From Sciurus carolinensis (lineage: Eukaryota > Chordata > Mammalia > Rodentia > Sciuridae), in the NCBI RefSeq assembly GCF_902686445.1, contig NC_062232.1, positions 69,209,440 through 69,273,439 of the forward strand: 64,000 nt of DNA, given 5' to 3'. The translations under genes were made by a program, and so were the position numbers. Of this stretch, positions 36,180 to 47,180 are shown one piece after another. The notes under the pieces were generated by a model. It searched no databases. It was not told the origin of the DNA and was given only the letters and a program-made list of their open reading frames with translations. Positions within the stretch are counted from its first letter, which is position 1, and every line of letters begins with the position of its first letter.

Positions 36180-37590
36180 CTACCATCTTATAATTGAACA
36201 CTCTAACCTTTCATTCAAGGCCTCCATGGTATGCACTCAATGTAAACTCTTCTAATCTCAATCTTCATAATTACTCTGTACATTTTCCATCCTATGGCCT
36301 TATGGAAACACTTGTTCTGTAGATGAACTCCTTGTTTTCTCCACCTCTAATACTATTTTCACACTCATCTTAATATCTCTGCCTATTTAACTACCTGTCC
36401 TATAAACTACAAAGCAAAAACTAATTCCTCTATGGTACTTCATTGATCCCTTTCATATAAAAATAACTTTCTTTCTATAGCACCTTATATCTCATTAGAA
36501 ATATCAAAGAAACTTGATATTACAATTATCTTCATAGTTGTTTCACTTGGTATCTCCCATTATTTTATTTCCTTTTCCTATCTTATTTGACCTATTATTA
36601 TTGGTACTATTTAATATTGTTGAATAAGTTCTACTTCTTGAAACATTCTCCTTTATTAGATTCCAGGATGGCATTTTTAAAAATTTATTCTGAATGACTT
36701 TCATCATCTTTGCTGATGATGCAAAACTTTTTGAAAGTTTAGTCCCACATATTTTATTCATCCTATCCTCCTGTAGGCAACATTTTCCATACCCATTTTC
36801 TATGCATATGACTTGCAGATTTATATTTCTATTTGTCATTTTATATTCATCTATTTTGTATCTCATCATGAATATCACAAGGATTACTCAACATAAGCAA
36901 AATCAAACTCATAATATTGTTTACCCTTAAATAAACTTCTCTTCCATTAGTTCTTAACAAATTTCAATAGCATCATTCAGTTGTATAAGCAAGGTCATCT
37001 TTACCAAGTCACTCTCTCTTACCCCCAATAACAATTTTGTTATCAATTTCTGTAACTTTCAGTTAGTAAGGACACTCAGATTTTCTTATTTCTCTTTCCC
37101 TTTGAAGACATATTTGTTCATGTTAGCATCATCCATTGCTAGGAATACTACTATAAGTCCTCTATTATTATCTTGTTTTCTACACAGGGACTTTGCCCGC
37201 TGCATGTAGTTTATATTTTCAAAACATAAATTTGACAATGTAATTATCCTGCTTAAAGCTGTGAGAGTTTGCTATTTTTTTAAGGTAAAGATCTTAACAA
37301 TGGTAAGCCTTCTTTCAGGACAGTATCATGTTGTCATTTTCCATTTGTCACTTGGTTATTACAAGTGTTGTTCTCTTAGCCTGGAATGAATCTCCTTTCC
37401 CTTTTTATTCAATTAATGCTTGTACAATACATTTCATTTCAAATTTTATTTCCTTCAAAATAGTCTTCCTGGAACCTTTCAGGTAGATTATATCATCTCA
37501 TTGTAGATAGCCATTTCACTGAACTTCTACTTCATAATATTTATTGCAATTATATTTGTATGTCTATTTATAACTATGTCTATTTAAAAA
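36180..37590 (+). repeat. L2-type LINE relic, patchy
   Basis: 36180-36500 (TTCATTCAAGGCCTCCATGG, TATAGCACCTTATATCTCAT) and 37220-37590 (TTTGACAATGTAATTATCCT, CTTAGCCTGGAATGAATCTC, TAATATTTATTGCAATTATA) both look like L2 3' regions in forward order. The section between (about 36500-37020) is unassigned. The open frames 36543-36878 (reverse) and 36694-36930 (forward) overlap one another and are probably chance. Confidence 0.4.
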
Positions 37591-37904
37591 CTTTGCTAAT
37601 GTTTTCATCTATCATCATATGAAAACTTTCAACATGTAAAGAATCAGGTAAGTATATTTTACCTTTGTATGACTGGCACCTGACATGATAATGAAAGAAA
37701 GAGTATGCTTAATTATTATTTATGGAATGAATATAATGAAATCATATTCATTCATTTTTGATATTTGGTGATATTTTGAGCATTTACTATTTGGCACACA
37801 CTAGCACACAGATGTTTATCTTCATTATCTTTTTCTCTTCTGCAATACCTTCACAAATTAATGAAAGTGATTGTGAATGATTAGATCCACTAGGATCTTT
37901 GTTT

Positions 37905-38225
37905 TTTACATTAAATGTATTCGTTATTTTTAGTTATACATGTAGAATATATTTTTACATATTATACATACATGGAGTATAACTTCTCATTCTTGTGGTT
38001 GTACATGTTGTGGAGCTACACTGGTTGTCTATTCATATGTGAACATAGGAAAATCATATCCAGTTCATTCTACTGTCACTCCTATTCCCATCCCCACTCC
38101 TTTCCTGTCATTTGCCTCTATAGGAACTTTTATTCTCAAATAGAATATTCCATAGAATCCATAAGTATACTCTTTCTAGCTTCTGAAAATTTGATCAATT
38201 CTATTACAATACTAATTTATTAGAA
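37905..38225 (-). mobile_element. L1 3' end, reverse, truncated
   Basis: TCTCATTCTTGTGGTTGTAC, TGTGGAGCTACACTGGTTGT and TTCATATGTGAACATAGG are the reverse complement of a segment found in forward orientation at about 62080-62180 (CATGTACAACCATATAAATG, ACACAAATTGTGTGAATC). Both are therefore 3' ends of the same L1 lineage. The open frame 37915-38223 lies inside it. Confidence 0.65.
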
Positions 38226-38289
38226 AAGTTCTAGATTTTATGATCATTTTCATATCCTATTTCTTTGGAGTCTCAAAAATATGTATTTT

Positions 38290-38493
38290 ATTTTTTTGGT
38301 TCTGGGCGTTGAACCCAGAGGCACTTAATTCAGCCACATCCATAGCCCTGTTTTATATTTCATTTAGAGACAGGTTCTTGCTGAGCTGCTTAGGGCCTCA
38401 CTAAGTTGCTAAGACTTGCTTTGAACTTGTGAGTCTCCTGACTTAGCCTCCTGAACCACTGGGATTATGGGTATGTGCCACTCTGCTCAGCTT
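38290..38493 (-). repeat. B1-dID dimeric SINE, reverse
   Basis: Antisense ID half (GGGCGTTGAACCCAGAGGCA ... CATAGCCCTG) followed by the antisense B1 half (TAGAGACAGGTTCTTGCTGA ... CTGGGATTATGGGTATGTGCC). Near complete. Confidence 0.93.
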
Positions 38494-39962
38494 AAAATAT
38501 TTTTGTGCCTTCTTCACTGCATGAAGTTGTAGAGGTATGGAATGCTTCAAGGTACAAGTAGAGTCTTGGCAGAGACAACATATGAACCCAGGAGTAATAT
38601 TATCTTGTAATTCAGGGTTTTAATTAATAAATTTGTCCTGTATAATGAAAGAGAAAAAATCTATCAAGGAAAACTCTCTGTTAGTATGTTGCAAATAGAA
38701 ATATTACCAATAGCATGATAGGAAAATGGTTGAGAATTGTTTGTTTAAAAATGTTGCTATATTTACTGGCTATTTGTGTTGACTTCTTTAATAAATTCCA
38801 CTTTTCATTTTGAATTACACTTGCACTACAACTTAGGAACAACATCCATTTATAGGTTTAACATGTTTCCCACACTAGGAATATAAAGGTATTGAATAAT
38901 CATCAAAAGTACTGGGAGGAAGAGAGATTCTATTTAATCAAAAGATGATACAAACTGTTCAATAGTGGGCATTCATGGAGTACTTGACTCATCTAACCAT
39001 TAGAGAAGGCTACAAAGGCTACCCTTTATTGGTTACATCTTTTTTTACCTTGTGTCGGCTCTGGATGAGAATATAGAAAACTAAAATGTGATGAAAGGCA
39101 TAGGTACAAAAAGATAACATTATCCAGTTTTTGAAAGTAGCCTCAAACTGATATTTTTTCCAGAAGATCATGATTAGCTAGATTGTGTCTAATCTAATTC
39201 TCTTTATTACATCCAAATAGATGCTTGGAAAAATCCAAAAATACAGGAATATATAAATATAAATAATATTTATATATTTTAATTATGAGAAGTTTAATCA
39301 TTTGAAAAATATTTTATCCTTCAATAAATCATTGCTTTGATAAAATTGAATTAGTTCTCTTAGGAAGGTATATAAAATCTTTTTCCAGTAGTTAATTAAA
39401 ATGCATAATTAGACTACCCAAATCTGACCATTGAAAATATGAAATAATACACTAAAAGAAATTTGTGATTTAATATTTATGTAAGTAATCAAATTTTTGA
39501 CAAAGTGCTTACAAACATAATTTCTTATTTTTCAATGTTTCTATTAAAGATAAAATAAGGAAGGCTAATCTGAATATATATAGCACCATATTAAGATATC
39601 CATACTTTCAAAATAAAATTACTTGAAATATCATTGTGCGTATATTTCATAAATAGTCTTTAAGACTATTAAGAGATCTAAAGCTACACCTGAAGTTTTC
39701 TGCTACCTAGAAATGTCAGGTGATTATCAAGTGCAATGCTCAGGAAAACTCTGAATTGTGTCTGCAGACAATGAATGTGAGAAGGAGGAAGCCACAGAGA
39801 TGGCACCAGAAACTTTTCAAGAAGGTTTGTCTTTGGATCAGAATTCATTTAGTACTAGTTTTATATTTTTAATATAATTATGATTACATGTCTTAAAGAG
39901 TTTGGAAACAACTATTTTGATATTATTTTTTTCTTCTCTTAATATTTTGCAACATATGCATA

Positions 39963-39993
<31 letters not shown>

Positions 39994-41139
39994 TACACAC
40001 ACACACTTGCAGGTTTTGACATTAGTTCAAGATTTCAGTTGGATACAAAAACAACCCTAAAAAAACAAAATCGCAGATCAATGCCTAAATCAATTATTCT
40101 TCTGCAGTGAAACTTACAATTAACATTCAGCTATTCCTGTGATTTCAAAGGGAAAAATACTTTATTCACTTTAAAACTGTTCCTAGTCAAGGAGATATAT
40201 CTACATCTATATCTATATTTATAGATATATAGAAATATATGCTTAAAGAAGAGGGTCAATTATTGTAACTTTGGATAAAATATATCATTTCAAGTGGTAG
40301 AGATAACTAATACAATCATTAATGTTCTGCATGGTTTCCTAGGTATTTCACCAGCTTCCTAAGTGTTTGACTATTTTCTCTTATGTCGTGGTATTTCTAC
40401 CTATACATTTTCTCAGATTTCCTCATTATGCCTACAATGGCTTATGGACTTCTAAAGAAAAAGCAGTGGCTTTTTATGAGTATACCATTTAGCAGAAAAT
40501 CCCTTGGTTATGGGAATTTTAAGATGATAAAAGCTTTTTTCTTCTTTCTGAATTCATAGTAATAGTTGAATGTTAATTGCAAGTTGCACAACAAAAAAGA
40601 AAATTGATTTAGTCATTGATCTGTGATTTTGTATCTTGGAATTGTTTTTGTATGCAATTGAAATCTTGAGTAAATGTCAGAACTTGCTTGAAATAGTTTA
40701 TAACTTGATGAAATGTTGAAATAAATACATAACAATCTATTTACTTTTTGCTTATTTTTCATTGTTCTCAGGGTGAGATGATCAATTGTTTTCAAAATAT
40801 GATATTTTTGAATCCTTCAAAGATAAACAATGTTTTAAAAATCTTTTTCTAAATCAGACTAAATAAGATGAGAAGCTCTGCTTTAATTGTGTGTGTGTGA
40901 GAGAATAGGAAATCTGTCTTCAGAATGTTACATTGATTACATCTTTCCTTACCAAATTAGGATACATGAATTGGGTGCAGATTGAGAACTTCCAAGTTTT
41001 AATTCATTCAACAATAAGCGATTTTCTTAAGAAAGTTAATAATAACAACAAAATTGATTAATTAATAATTCTTTATTAGTAGTTCTAACAATTCTATCTG
41101 TATTTCAGTTTTCAGTTGTTTACTTTGAAAGGAATTACC
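38494..41139. other. unannotated AT-rich DNA
   Basis: No gene recognised. Contains a 9-bp-arm inverted repeat (AATAGTCTT-T-AAGACTATT, 39653-39671), a CA microsatellite (39965-40008) and a TATC/GATA-like patch at about 40195-40240. Confidence 0.45.
39965..40008. repeat. (CA)n microsatellite
   Basis: CACACACACACACATATACACACACACACATACACACACACAC-type run with two TATA/CATA interruptions. Confidence 0.96.
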
Positions 41140-41400
41140 TCATTTAGAAAGATCCCTCTTCAAATTACTTCTTTTTTCTATTCCTTTGCTGAGCTTCTCA
41201 TTTTGCTTATCTATAGTTTTCTCGATTTTATTAAATTGCTTATCTGTGTTCTCTTGTAGTTCACTGAGCTTCTTTACAACAGAAATTTCAAATTCTTTCC
41301 TGAGGAATGCATGGATTTCCAATTCTTTGGTGTCAGTTCCTGAAAGTTGATTGTGTTTCATTGTGGCATATTTAATTATTTGTGATCCTTGAAGCCTTGC
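41140..41400 (-). pseudogene. L1 ORF1 coiled-coil segment
   Basis: The reverse open frame (41140-41514) encodes, in its last 70 or so residues, a typical L1 ORF1p coiled-coil entry: the motif KKLSELQENTDKQFNKIEKT followed by DKQNEKLSKGIEKR. ORF1p is the trimeric RNA chaperone of the L1 particle. Its RRM and C-terminal domains are absent here, so the fragment cannot function. The upstream part of the frame is 5' UTR read through. Confidence 0.8.
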
Positions 41401-42977
41401 AAAGTTGTTGATCCATTGGAGGAAGCTGCTACCTTTTCCAGATTTAGGAAGAAATTTTGATTTTGGTAAGGAAAGACCTTTGCATGTAGCAGTGGGAGCA
41501 TAAGTATGTTGCAATATGCTGAAACACTAGCCTAGAAGCACATGCCATAAAGGATTTGGGCATGTGTTTGTTCGAGGTCAGGGAAGGGTGTGATGTTTCA
41601 TCAATTGAGGTAGCTAGGTTCTGTGATGCCAACATCTGCATTGTCCTTGGTGACAAGAGCTGTGGAAGGTCCACAATCTGTGTGGGTCATTGAAGTCCTG
41701 AGGGTAACCTGTGGTTCCAGCAGGAAGGCACTGAGACAATTAGTAATGAGAGCCAAAGCCAGTGCTGTGTACATGCTCAAAGATAAGGACTGGCTGCAGC
41801 ACAGGCCAGCTGCAGACTCATGTATGGTGGTGAAGATTGGGTCAGAAGCACAGGCTGCTTGTGAGCAAACATGAGGTGGTGGAGGCTGTAGAGTGCACAT
41901 ACAGAGTTGCAGGAGCTTACTATAAGCAGGTGATAGGGATAATGCTACTTGCATGTGTGTGGGCAGCTGAATCCCTGAGTTCATTATGGGTATAACTACA
42001 CAGCTACAATGGTTATCTGTGGGGATAAGCATGGTGATGTGGGCAAGAATATCTGTTTAGAAACTGCTAAAGGAGCTGGGACTGGTGGTATGCAGTAGCC
42101 TGGGTACAAGGGTCAGCTGCAGGCCACTTGCATGTGGGTCTGTAAAAAACAAGTCCTGCGGCAGAGGCCTTGGATCATTTGAATGCACATATGATAGTGA
42201 CTTTTGTGCTTGGGTGGAGATTCTGAAGATACAGGAGCTGGGGAAGTTCTGGAATTGCGGCAAGAAGGGGAGGCAGTTGTGGTTCAGGCATCTGGAGACT
42301 GAAGGGGAAAACCTAGAACTCTCATTGACACAAGATACAAGGGATCCACTGTGGCTGTACTGTCTGTTGATTTCTTCATTTTTAAAAATATGTTAGGGTC
42401 TTCTGTGGAATAAGTCACTGTGAGGATTACCAGTGAACCCTATGGGATTTTGAATTCTCAGTGGTGAAAGACAGTAGGTGCATGTAGGCCCTGAAAATTA
42501 CCGATGTCCTCAGAAGAAAAGTCTGTTACTTGTACAGAGCAGCTCACTGGAGACTGTCAAGGATCCTGCTTCAGGCTTAACACTGATAAATGACATCCTC
42601 TTTTGTTTCCCCTCTGTCTCAGCTGCACTGGTGTCCCTAGAAATCTGATTGGAGAAAACTGAAGTTGGTCATTAGGGCAGTGCCTCAAAGGGCTGAGGAA
42701 GCTATTTATTTCACCTGCTCTCTTTTTCTCTGCACTGGGGCTCATGAGCCAATGAGTTAGTTTTCCATACTGAGCAGTACCAGTCTGAAAAAATGGGCAA
42801 TACAAGCAAAATGAGACTTTTCTTCTTATTTTTTTTCCCAACCACTTCCATTGTTTTATTATAGTTTCAATGAACAACTGAGCTGTCCCAAATTTATTTT
42901 CATGTGTGGATAACTGACAAATTATAGTAGAATTGGGAGGGAAAGCTGTGATCTACTATACTGCCAACTTGCTGCAA
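41140..42977 (-). mobile_element. L1 piece with 5' UTR and start of ORF1, 3' part lost
   Basis: Read on the reverse strand it begins at about 42977 with GCAGCAAGTTGGCAGTATAG, a decayed form of the L1 5' end that normally carries a YY1-type CAAGATGGC site. About 1.4 kb of relatively GC-rich 5' UTR follows, then the start of ORF1. It stops at about 41140, before the ORF1 RNA-binding domain. No ORF2, 3' UTR or A-tail follows. L1 copies are usually truncated at the 5' end, so the loss of the 3' part points to a later deletion or rearrangement. Several open frames in 41444-42877 lie inside the 5' UTR and are not genes. Confidence 0.78.
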
Positions 42978-43442
42978 GAAGGAAACAATGTTAATTAAAT
43001 GTAAAAAGTAGCTCATAGTGGTAATAATTAACTCAAATTTTCAAAAGGTACAACCATGTACTATTCAACAATTTAAATATATTGACTACCCATGTTTTCT
43101 TTTCCTACTACCAAATGGAATTCGAAACTATAATAATTATATTTTCAGAATATTTTTACCAAGTGTCCTATTTTTAATATTATGTTTTTCTAGGAATATC
43201 CATTTGTTATGTGACCTATAAATTTTGATTAGGGAAAAGGAGATAGCATATTTAGCAGCCCTCCGGCATTTTTGTCTCACGAACCTCTTAAAATTGAGGA
43301 CTACAAATAACTTGTTCATGTAAAGTGAATCTATCAAATTTATCATATTAGAAATTGGTAGAGAAATTTCAAAATGATTTATTTATTTGAAATATGTTAA
43401 CAAAGCAAATATGTTTTAAAAATATATGTTCATTGCTAAAAG
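42978..43442. other. unannotated interval
   Basis: AT-rich; overlapping forward (43018-43221) and reverse (43137-43346) open frames show no motif. Confidence 0.4.
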
Positions 43443-43455
43443 AAAAGAACAAGAA

Positions 43456-43585
43456 AGGGGCTGAGGTTGTGGCTCAGTGGTACAGGGCTTGCCTCACATG
43501 TGTGAGGCACTGGGTTCAATCCTCAGCACCACATATAAAGAAATGAATAAAATAAAGGTCCATAAACAACTAAAAATATTTTTAA
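43456..43585 (+). repeat. ID-type SINE with long tail
   Basis: GGGGCTGAGGTTGTGGCTCA, CACTGGGTTCAATCCTCAGC, then the ATAAAATAAAGGTCC tail. Perfect 13-bp target duplication AAAAGAACAAGAA at 43443-43455 and 43586-43598. Confidence 0.97.
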
Positions 43586-43598
43586 AAAAGAACAAGAA

Positions 43599-44419
43599 GA
43601 GTTACATCCTTTGGTATAAAGCATAAATTCTACATGTATGTTTTCCATTTCATTACATGGGATAATAAAAAGTTGTGTAAATGGTCAAGATTTAGTAAAT
43701 GTATTAATAATTACTATATTATAAGGGATATCTATAAGTAGTGAAATAAATGCTTTATTTTTTCCCCAGTGGATATATGGATTAATATTTTTGACATGTC
43801 ACACTAACAGTTATCTGATCTTCCTGTTATATAGAACTATATTTACAGTATAGTTATATAATACTGCATTAAGGTATAGTTCTACACTGTATTACCAAAA
43901 AGATAGTAGAAATAATATAAAGAAATTATGCCTGGAGTCACCTGTTTAAAAATTCTTTCCTAAGCTGATGCAGGAAAGGAGTAAAGTACTGGATCATAAT
44001 GGAAGGTTTTAGTTCTGCAATTTTATGATTCTCCTCTGTAATGCACAATACTATGTAGTGGACAAGTTCCTAGTTATCCATTAGTGTATATCTCAGAAAT
44101 ATGATATGAACTAGATAAGGATTTAATTGTGTTCCTGAAAAACTGAAACTTAGGAAGGAAGATCTGGTTTATAATCGTCTCGTAGAAAGAAATACTTTCA
44201 GCATCAAATTTTCCATTTTAAAAAATGTGCTACTCAAGACATTTCTTGGAGGTTATTTTAAAAGCATGAAAATGGAATAGTATGCCAAAGTAAGGTAATA
44301 GGTATTCTTATACTATTGTGAATCTATTTTGTTTTGTCATATATCATATATGTTATACATCATAAATGTCATGTTATAATTTAATCAAATGATAAATATT
44401 TATGTGAAGTTAGTCTATT
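43599..44419. other. unannotated interval with an imperfect inverted repeat
   Basis: 43835-43890 holds TATAGAACTATA and GGTATAGTTCTACA, which could pair, around TATAGTTATATAATA. No gene. Confidence 0.4.
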
Positions 44420-44430
44420 TTAATAGGTAA

Positions 44431-44569
44431 CAGTTTTTAAAATATTTTTTTAATTGTAGATAGACACAATACCTTAACTTTTTTTATTTTTATGTGGTCC
44501 TGAGGATCAAGTCCAGTGCCTCACACATGTGAGGCAAGCACTCTACCACTGAGTTATGACCCCAACCCC
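44431..44569 (-). repeat. ID-type SINE with long tail, reverse
   Basis: TTTTTAATTGTAGATAGACA, GTCCTGAGGATCAAGTCCAG and TTATGACCCCAACCCC in antisense order. Target duplication TTAATAGGTAA (44420-44430) and TTAATAGGCAA (44570-44580), 10 of 11. Confidence 0.95.
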
Positions 44570-44580
44570 TTAATAGGCAA

Positions 44581-46293
44581 ATTTTAATGAGCAAGTTCTA
44601 CATAAAAATCTAATTATGTGCCAGATAATTTATTGATAACCAACTGAATCATTAACAATAATAAAGCAAGACTACACTTTGAAGTTTCCTCTTGTAGGAT
44701 CATAATTATGAGACCAAATTTCTAAATATCATATGACACATATTACAAAATATATATTCTTGCTATATGTATCTTTAAAGTAACAAGAACAAAACCTTTA
44801 TGCTGAGTTTTAAAGAAAGAACCAAAGTGAAGGCATCTATACAACCTAGTTTTCCTTATCCCATTTAAACCCATAAAAATAATATTTAATAAGAAGTCAT
44901 CAATATACAGTATAGCCCAAACCAAGGATGAAAACATTACATGCTACAAGTATTGGTCTCAGAAGAAAACTGTAATAGAATGAGTAGAAAAATTCTATTT
45001 TCTAGAATAGTTAAAACTAGAGAGATCTAAATGTCCTTTATACAAATTCCATTAAGTGGATTATTTTATTATTTTTAAGATAACAAACACAAAATTGATT
45101 AGAAGAAATATTTGATCATATTTTCTCAATCTTTAATTGCATATAGTTTTATGAAAATATGAAAAGTCACCTTTCTCTAGCAAAATAACCAGATTTAATA
45201 AATTTTAAAACTGAATGGTATGAATAAGCTTAAATACTTTGCAATGTCAAAATAAATGTTCAATATATGAGAATTGTAAAACTAACATTTTTGAAGCTAA
45301 TTTTTTAAAACACTTTTGAGAAAATGTAAAACATCTATATAAGGAGTCAAAGTTCAACTATACAATATTCATATTTATGCACACAAATATTCATATGTGT
45401 GTGTGCACATACATATGTACACATGTATATATCTGTAGACACACATATCTGCATGTAGTATATCACTGGGAAGATATCAACCCATGTGTTTGTGTCTTAC
45501 TACCACGTTAGTGGTAGCATAAATGAAGAACTCTAAAAGATAGCATCTTTGAAAGGTAGTGGAATGACAAAATAGTCTTATTCAGCTAATCTATAATAGT
45601 TTTGAATACCTTTCCAAATGTCTGTCTGAAATTTACAACTTTCATAATAATTCAAGGAAAGCATTTTCCTGGAAACCTCCCTACTTTTCAAATATTAGGT
45701 ATTATTTTTAGCAACAAAAGCTACTACTGAAATGAATCAATCTGTATGTGTGTGTGTGTAAAAATGTTTACTCTTTAAAAGGAAAAAAAGAATGTTTCAT
45801 AATTTCATGAAAAGTACTTACTGTTGAGAGGAGGTACCCAGTTGGGCTTTCCAACAGTCTCAAATTATGAAATATATCATAGTTAATAAAAATCTCTAAA
45901 ACTTTTTATATGTACTACATGTAGAAATTAAATCTCTCTCTTTTTCTCTCTCTCAGGGGGTAATGTTAATGGACTGTCATAATTTGCTCTTTAGCAACAG
46001 GAACACTTCGTGGGAATGAATGCAGCATAATCATACATGTAGTTGAAACAAGTACACTATTTTTCTGTGAATGGATTTTCTTGTTATCTCAGCATGAACA
46101 CAATGAGGATACATATTAATTTTAGCCCTATGCACCTTGGTATATGAACAATAATACATTCAAATTATCTAGGCAAAAATGCTTTATTTTGGGTGATTAA
46201 CTTTAAAATTATATCATAGCATCATTCATCAGAACTATTTCATTTTATGATAATGTTAGCACTGGTGTCTCTTTTCCACAACTGAAGCATATG
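44581..46293. other. unannotated AT-rich DNA upstream of the ERV
   Basis: No gene recognised. Contains a TG/CA/TA microsatellite patch (about 45395-45450) and a short TCTC run (about 45931-45955). Confidence 0.45.
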
Positions 46294-46299
46294 AAAATG

Positions 46300-46716
46300 T
46301 GTTGGGGGCTATGCCATACGGACTACGCCAAGATGGCGCCTGGCAGCCAACCAGAAGTTGTTTCGATCACATGGGTGGTGAGGAAGTCGGTTAACATAAG
46401 CACACCCAGGTGTTTTATCATTGGCTGTATTCAATTAAGTCCACGCACACAATGTGTGCACGTGTTCCCTAGTGCTCCTGCTCGTGCCTGCTCGTTTTGA
46501 CCTTTACCGTGATTGGACAGCTAGCTACTCGCCTGATCTTCACTTTACTAGCGTTGGCCCTACCCTTCACCTCCTGGAGGGGATATAAGCCAGCTTCCCC
46601 CCCCTCCCCCGCGCCTGTGTTCCTGGGTTTCTGAATCATCAATGAACCGTTTCAAATTCAAGAGTCTCGCTATTCATATGTCTCCCACACCAAAATGACT
46701 CTGCTGCACGGCGTCA
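46300..46716 (+). repeat. 5' LTR of the ERV
   Basis: 417 bp, TGTTGGGGGC...GGCGTCA. A TATA box (TATAA, 46584-46588) and, in place of the polyadenylation signal, AATGAA (46641-46646) where the 3' LTR has AATAAA. A YY1-type site, CCAAGATGGCGCC, lies near the start (about 46329-46341). Relative to the 3' LTR it has about 13 extra bases near the end (ATGACTCTGCTGC) and a C-run before R. By eye about 40 substitutions separate the two LTRs. Confidence 0.93.
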
Positions 46717-46718
46717 AA

Positions 46719-46736
46719 TGGTGGCCCATACGGGGA
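46719..46736 (+). promoter_or_regulatory. candidate tRNA primer-binding site
   Basis: TGGTGGCCCATACGGGGA begins two bases after the 5' LTR, the correct place for a PBS. It resembles the tRNA-Lys type used by betaretroviruses (TGGCGCCCAACGTGGGGC) only if short gaps are allowed, so the primer tRNA is uncertain. Confidence 0.6.
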
Positions 46737-46766
46737 ACTCTGCATTCATCTCCCCTCCCAAGAACC

Positions 46767-47100
46767 CAAATGGTAAGTAGCGAGGTAAGCTGCAGCCCCT
46801 GTCTCCAAGGCAGTTAGGTGCTCAGGATAACTGAACAGGTAGTGAAGTGCAAAAATGCATGTATTTTGTATTGCTTGTGTGTTTGTCAAATTCAAGAATT
46901 TGACAAAGATTTTTTACTGTTTTAAATTCTAGGGCCAAATGGTAAGTAGTGAGGTAAGCTGTAGCCCCTGTCTCTAATGCAGTTAGGTGCTCAGGTAAGC
47001 TGTAGCCGCTGTCTCTAAGGCAGTTAGGTGCTCAGGATAGCTGGCCAGGTAGTGAAAGACAAAAATAAATAGGATAGTGAATGAGCTCTGGAGTGCGTGT
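46767..47100 (+). repeat. leader direct repeats with splice-donor-like motifs
   Basis: The unit CAAATGGTAAGTAG[C/T]GAGG, followed by TAAGCTG[C/T]AGCCCCTGTCT and GCAGTTAGGTGCTCAG, occurs at about 46767 and again at 46936. Inside the second copy the last 40-odd bases are repeated once more (about 46995-47035). Each main copy holds a GGTAAGT motif (46772, 46941) matching the 5' splice-site consensus, and the extra copy has GGTAAGC. The major donor for env mRNA is expected in this region. Confidence 0.85.
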
Positions 47101-47180
47101 ATTTTGTGTTGTTTGTGTGTTTGTACTACTGTTAGTGTGGTCTTTGTTTGTCCTGTATCAAACTTATTTAGTAGTAAAAG

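Noticed and set aside
36543..36878. 111-codon reverse open frame
   Set aside because: Basic, low-complexity composition, no recognised family, and it overlaps a forward open frame within an L2-like area.
41601..42032. 143-codon reverse open frame, cysteine- and serine-rich
   Set aside because: It lies in the L1 5' UTR upstream of ORF1 and overlaps other frames; no domain is visible.
46719..46736. Firm assignment of the ERV primer to tRNA-Lys
   Set aside because: The match needs several gaps; position is right but the tRNA identity is not secure.
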